Part shown: piece after piece, positions 13,849 through 16,521 of the stretch
Layout of the letters: every line of letters starts with the position of its first letter
Position numbering within the stretch: the first letter of the stretch is position 1
Assembly (NCBI GenBank): GCA_003157595.1
Contig: PMKB01000101.1
Location: forward strand, 1-16,521
DNA: 16,521 bases
From: Solirubrobacterales bacterium
Lineage (GTDB): Bacteria > Actinomycetota > Thermoleophilia > Solirubrobacterales > Solirubrobacteraceae
Direction of reading: 5' to 3'
Notes under the pieces: generated by a model
What the model was told of the DNA's origin: nothing
What the model saw: only the letters and a program-made list of their open reading frames with translations
The model's database searches: none
Translations under genes and position numbers: made by a program

Positions 13849-14721
13849 CTATCGCCAATCTCGGACCGCCCGTCCGAGGGTCTGGCTGACCTCGGTTCTC
13901 AAGAGCGGGGCCAGTGACGCCGCCGTGGCCTCGCTGGCGCTGACGCGATCCGTTGCGTGAAAGCAATCCCAGAAGCGAACCAATCCGTCCTCACCGTCGA
14001 CCTCGAACATCTTTGCCGCGAGCCGCTGCCAGCGATACTGAAACCACACGTAGTTCAACGGACTCATCGAATCGTCAGAACCGGCGTAGTGGGCCTGCAT
14101 CTCCTCGAGCGTGCTGTAGCTCTCGGCGCGCATCCGAGCGGCAAGCTTTCGACTTCCCGCTCCCACGGTTGCGAGCACCTCGAGCGTCGGCAGACTCGCC
14201 GGCAGCCGGCTTGCGACGAACGCGTGCAAGGCCAGGTTGACGAAGATCTCGCTGAGCCAGAAGGTCGGGAGCCGCAGATCTCCGAGCACCTCAAATGCGT
14301 GGCCGAGCTCATGAGTTGTGATGAGATCGAAGAACGGCTGCAAGTCCACGCCACCTGCGCCGTCCGGGTATGTCGCGAGCAACTTCGTATACCCGCGCGG
14401 TGACGCGTCGCGGAGGTCCTGCGCCATCGCGATCCAGAAGTCTCCGCTTCCAGCGGGCATCACCACGACGCCGGGACGGATCTCGCCCGCGTCATCGCGG
14501 AAGAACGGCAGCCCGTACGGCGATCGGATTCCTGGCCAGTCCGCCTCGTCGGCCACGACGAGGGCGATGTCCGGCTCAACTGCTGAAAACAGGCGACTGA
14601 AGTAGACGTAGGCATCGGCGGCGACATCGGCCGCGGCCCTCGCCCGCACCAGCGATCCGTCGCTGTAGCGCACCTCGAACGGATAGCCGTCCAGGTGCGG
14701 AAGCCCTGATTCCACCGCCAC
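13849..14721 (-). CDS. Zinc metallopeptidase-like protein (HExxH)
   Basis: About 290 residues with the zinc-peptidase motif HELGH (137-141) in DLITTHELGHAFEVLGD and a downstream Glu158 in FWLSEIFVNLALHAF, the gluzincin arrangement. The N-terminal region reads GLPHLDGYPFEVRYSDGSL and YVYFSRLF, followed by a domain with FFRDDAGEIRPGVVVMPAGS. The C-terminal part is helical (YVWFQYRWQRLAAKMFEVDG). No signal peptide or membrane segment is seen, so the protein is probably cytoplasmic unless the start is wrong. The GTG at 14721 is a guess: there is no Shine-Dalgarno, and the frame stays open upstream into the insertion sequence 126 bp away. The homologous part appears to start near here, so truncation by the insertion is possible but not shown. 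Substrate is unknown. Confidence 0.75.
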   Translation of the reverse strand: MAVESGLPHLDGYPFEVRYSDGSLVRARAAADVAADAYVYFSRLFSAVEPDIALVVADEADWPGIRSPYGLPFFRDDAGEIRPGVVVMPAGSGDFWIAMAQDLRDASPRGYTKLLATYPDGAGGVDLQPFFDLITTHELGHAFEVLGDLRLPTFWLSEIFVNLALHAFVASRLPASLPTLEVLATVGAGSRKLAARMRAESYSTLEEMQAHYAGSDDSMSPLNYVWFQYRWQRLAAKMFEVDGEDGLVRFWDCFHATDRVSASEATAASLAPLLRTEVSQTLGRAVRDWR

Positions 14722-14846
14722 CAGACAAAGCCTAGACGTCAACAAAAGGCCGGACGAAACTGCAGCTTCATCACGACTCGCCGTCTCGCACCGTCCGCCT
14801 GCTTTTCCCCTCAGAAGCACCGCTGACCCGGCCACCGCGTGTGGGC
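14722..14846. other. Gap between the metallopeptidase gene and the IS1182-family element
   Basis: These 125 bp should carry the promoter and true start of the metallopeptidase on the minus strand. A TTGACG box (minus strand, 14742-14737) is seen but is too close to the proposed start to serve it. No complete promoter is evident, so the insertion may have separated the gene from its own promoter. Confidence 0.4.
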
Positions 14847-14858
14847 GAGGTTGTCGGG
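14847..14858 (+). repeat. Left terminal inverted repeat of the IS
   Basis: GAGGTTGTCGGG, matching the reverse complement of 16510-16521 at 11 of 12 bases. Similarity ends after this point. The outer limit cannot be fixed, because the right partner stops at the window edge. Confidence 0.7.
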
Positions 14859-14897
14859 TTTGGGGGGTCTGTCTGGCGGGGTTAAGAAGATGCGGGG

Positions 14898-16433
14898 ATG
14901 AGCCAGAACTTCGTCGGGTGTGATCGTGGGCAGGTGTTGTTGATGCCGCCGTCGCTGGCGGATTGGGTGGCGGATGACCACCTCGTGTGGACGCTGTTGG
15001 GGGCTGTGGAGAAGATGGACCTTGACTGCTTCTACGCCGCGTATCGGGCGAACGGGCAGGGTCGCGCAGCGTATGACCCGGGGATGATGGTGGCGCTGCT
15101 TTTGTATGCGTACTGTCGTGGGAATCGGTCATCGAGGGGGATCGAGCGGGCCTGCCGGGAGGACGTGGCCTACAAGGTGATCACGGCGATGGAGGTGCCT
15201 GATCATTCGACGATCGCGGAGTTCCGCCGGCGCCATCAGGCCGCGCTGGCCGGGTTGTTCGTCGGGGTGCTCTCGCTGTGCCGGGAGGCTGGGTTGGTGT
15301 CGGTTGGTGTGATCGCGGTCGACGGGACGAAGATCAAGGCCAGCGCGTCGCGTGATCAGAACCGCTCCTATGAGGGGATCGTCGCGGAGATTCTGGATGA
15401 GGCCGAGCGGACCGACCGCGAGGAGGACGAGCGTCACGGTGACGCGCGGGGTGATGAGCTGCCGGAGCGGTTTCGCTCGCGTGAGAGCCGGCGGGCGGCG
15501 CTGGCCGAGGCCAAGCAAAGACTTGACGAGAAGAAAGCCGTCGCGGACCGCGAGACCTCGCAGGATCCGGCGCCTGGGGTTGAGCTCGACGAGCAGCGCG
15601 CGTTGGCATCAAACCATGGTCGTGAGGGCTGGCTGCGCGAGGGCCGCCGAGGACTGGATGAGCGGCGCGAGCGAGCGCAGCAACCCGTCGCGCGATCACG
15701 CGGCGAGCGTCTGGCCCAGGCCAAGCGCCGGCTGGAGGAAGCGCACGCCGTGGAGCAGGCTGCTCACGAGGCCTATGAGGCCCACCATGCCCGCGCGGTC
15801 CGAAGCGACGGGCGACGCTTCGCACCCACGACCCCTCACCAGCAGCCAGAGGTGCCCGACGGCAGGATCAATGTGACCGATCCTGACTCGCGGGTGATGC
15901 GCACGAAGGGACAGCCGACGATCCAGGGCTACAACGCACAGGCCGCGGTCACCAAGAACCAGATCATCATCGCGGCGGAGATCACGGTCGAGTCACCAGA
16001 CTTCGGACACCTCGAGCCAGTCTTTGACGCCGCTTTGCGCAACCTCGAGCAGGCGGGCGTGAGCGACCAGCCAGGGGTCCTCGTCGCGGACGCCGGCTAC
16101 TGGCACAGACGACAGATGGAGAGCATCGTCAGCGCCGGCACGCAGGTGCTGATCCCACCCGACTCGGACCTGAAAGAGAAACCCCGAGCCGGCTGGACCG
16201 GCGGGCTCTATGACCACATGCGCCGCGTGCTCGCAACCGAGCACGGGAAGGCGATCTACCGCCAGCGCAAGCAAACCGTCGAACCAGTCTTCGGACACAC
16301 CAAACACAACCGCAAGATCGACCGCTTCCAACGACGCGGCAGAGCCGCCGCGCTGTCCGAATGGCGGCTGATCGCCGCGACCCACAACCTCCAGAAGCTC
16401 CACAGCCACCAGATCGCCCCCGCGACCAGCTGA
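14898..16433 (+). CDS. IS1182-family DDE transposase
   Basis: A 511-residue transposase, within the usual IS1182 length. The N-terminal domain (about 15-110) has the DUF772-like segments DWVADDHLVW, YDPGMMVALLLYAYCRGNRS and VPDHSTIAEFRRRH. The DDE catalytic residues are all present: Asp142 (IAVDGTKIKASAS), Asp398 (VLVADAGYW) and Glu462 (TVEPVFGHTKHNRKIDRF). Between the first and second Asp lies a charged, coiled-coil-like stretch (about 160-300, for example RRAALAEAKQRLDEKK), as in other members. The protein cuts and joins the element's ends. There is no frameshift or stop, so it is probably functional. The ATG at 14898 has a weak Shine-Dalgarno (AAGAAG, about 7 bases upstream). Neighbouring genes are unrelated to it. 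Confidence 0.93.
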   Translation: MSQNFVGCDRGQVLLMPPSLADWVADDHLVWTLLGAVEKMDLDCFYAAYRANGQGRAAYDPGMMVALLLYAYCRGNRSSRGIERACREDVAYKVITAMEVPDHSTIAEFRRRHQAALAGLFVGVLSLCREAGLVSVGVIAVDGTKIKASASRDQNRSYEGIVAEILDEAERTDREEDERHGDARGDELPERFRSRESRRAALAEAKQRLDEKKAVADRETSQDPAPGVELDEQRALASNHGREGWLREGRRGLDERRERAQQPVARSRGERLAQAKRRLEEAHAVEQAAHEAYEAHHARAVRSDGRRFAPTTPHQQPEVPDGRINVTDPDSRVMRTKGQPTIQGYNAQAAVTKNQIIIAAEITVESPDFGHLEPVFDAALRNLEQAGVSDQPGVLVADAGYWHRRQMESIVSAGTQVLIPPDSDLKEKPRAGWTGGLYDHMRRVLATEHGKAIYRQRKQTVEPVFGHTKHNRKIDRFQRRGRAAALSEWRLIAATHNLQKLHSHQIAPATS

Positions 16434-16509
16434 CCGGAGGCGATCTCGGCCTGAACCGCGCCCCCCGCCACCCCAGCCCCGCCGGCGTCCCGCACCGTCA
16501 AGAACTTTT

Positions 16510-16521
16510 CCCGACAGCCTC
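16510..16521 (-). repeat. Right terminal inverted repeat of the IS
   Basis: Reads GAGGCTGTCGGG on the minus strand and pairs with the left repeat with one mismatch. It ends on the final base of the window. Confidence 0.7.

Larger units (their letters stand above)
14847..16521 (+). mobile_element. Complete IS1182-family insertion sequence
   Basis: An element of about 1675 bp bounded by 12-bp terminal inverted repeats that differ at one base (GAGGTTGTCGGG on the left; the right repeat reads GAGGCTGTCGGG on the minus strand). It carries one intact transposase gene on the plus strand, with 39 bp between the left repeat and the start codon. Length and gene content fit IS1182. Because the right repeat ends on the last base of the window, the right flank and any target duplication cannot be seen. 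Confidence 0.82.

Noticed and set aside
13598..13966. Frames on both strands between the secreted protein and the metallopeptidase
   Set aside because: They overlap the metallopeptidase end, lack ribosome-binding sites and show no recognisable sequence.
14722..15132. Open frame joining the metallopeptidase to the antisense strand of the transposase
   Set aside because: It crosses the IS end and lies antisense to a well-supported transposase; the added residues are Pro/Ser/Thr-rich filler.
1..16521. CRISPR array, toxin-antitoxin or phage-defence system
   Set aside because: I saw no regularly spaced direct repeats and no protein with recognisable defence, toxin or phage structural motifs.

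Overview
The window is GC-rich DNA with densely packed genes, frequent GTG starts and start/stop overlaps. Together with a DUF1918-type protein, a mycobacterial-style cyclopropane/mycolic-type methyltransferase and a HAD-GH65 fusion, this points to an actinobacterium. The 69-residue 'DLYKAxAY' protein resembles ones I associate with Thermoleophilia (Solirubrobacterales), but that placement is only an inference.

Layout. Positions 1-7186 (all minus strand) hold an aldo/keto reductase cut by the left window edge, a tandem universal stress protein, a HAD-GH65 glycoside phosphorylase/hydrolase fusion and a glycogen-debranching-type glycosidase. The last three read debranching enzyme > HAD-GH65 > Usp as one probable operon for breaking down alpha-glucans or disaccharides, with a stress link. 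Positions 7290-8899 (minus) hold a small ABM-like protein and a cysteine-poor sulfide:quinone-reductase-like flavoprotein. Positions 9177-10852 (minus) hold a CFA-synthase-like methyltransferase whose stop codon overlaps the start of an IclR regulator. Two perfect palindromes, both centred on GCATGC, lie just downstream of the regulator.

Positions 11005-11910 (plus) hold a probable alpha/beta-hydrolase remnant, a DUF1918 protein, a small coiled-coil protein and a strong hairpin terminator. Directly after the terminator, 11931-11975 is the intact 3' part of a tRNA-Ala(GGC) gene without its 5' half. This is what is left at the far end of an element that has integrated into a tRNA gene. By orientation, the element would lie to the left, with the restored tRNA outside the window.

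Positions 12325-14721 (minus) hold a secreted TIM-barrel-like protein of unknown function and a HExxH metallopeptidase-like protein. Positions 14847-16521 hold a complete IS1182-family insertion sequence with an intact DDE transposase. Its right inverted repeat coincides with the last base of the window, which suggests the contig breaks in a multicopy IS.

I found no CRISPR array, rRNA gene, complete tRNA or recognisable defence system. The points most worth a second look are the tRNA-Ala fragment, the paired GCATGC palindromes, the HAD-GH65/debranching/Usp operon and the methyltransferase-IclR coupling.
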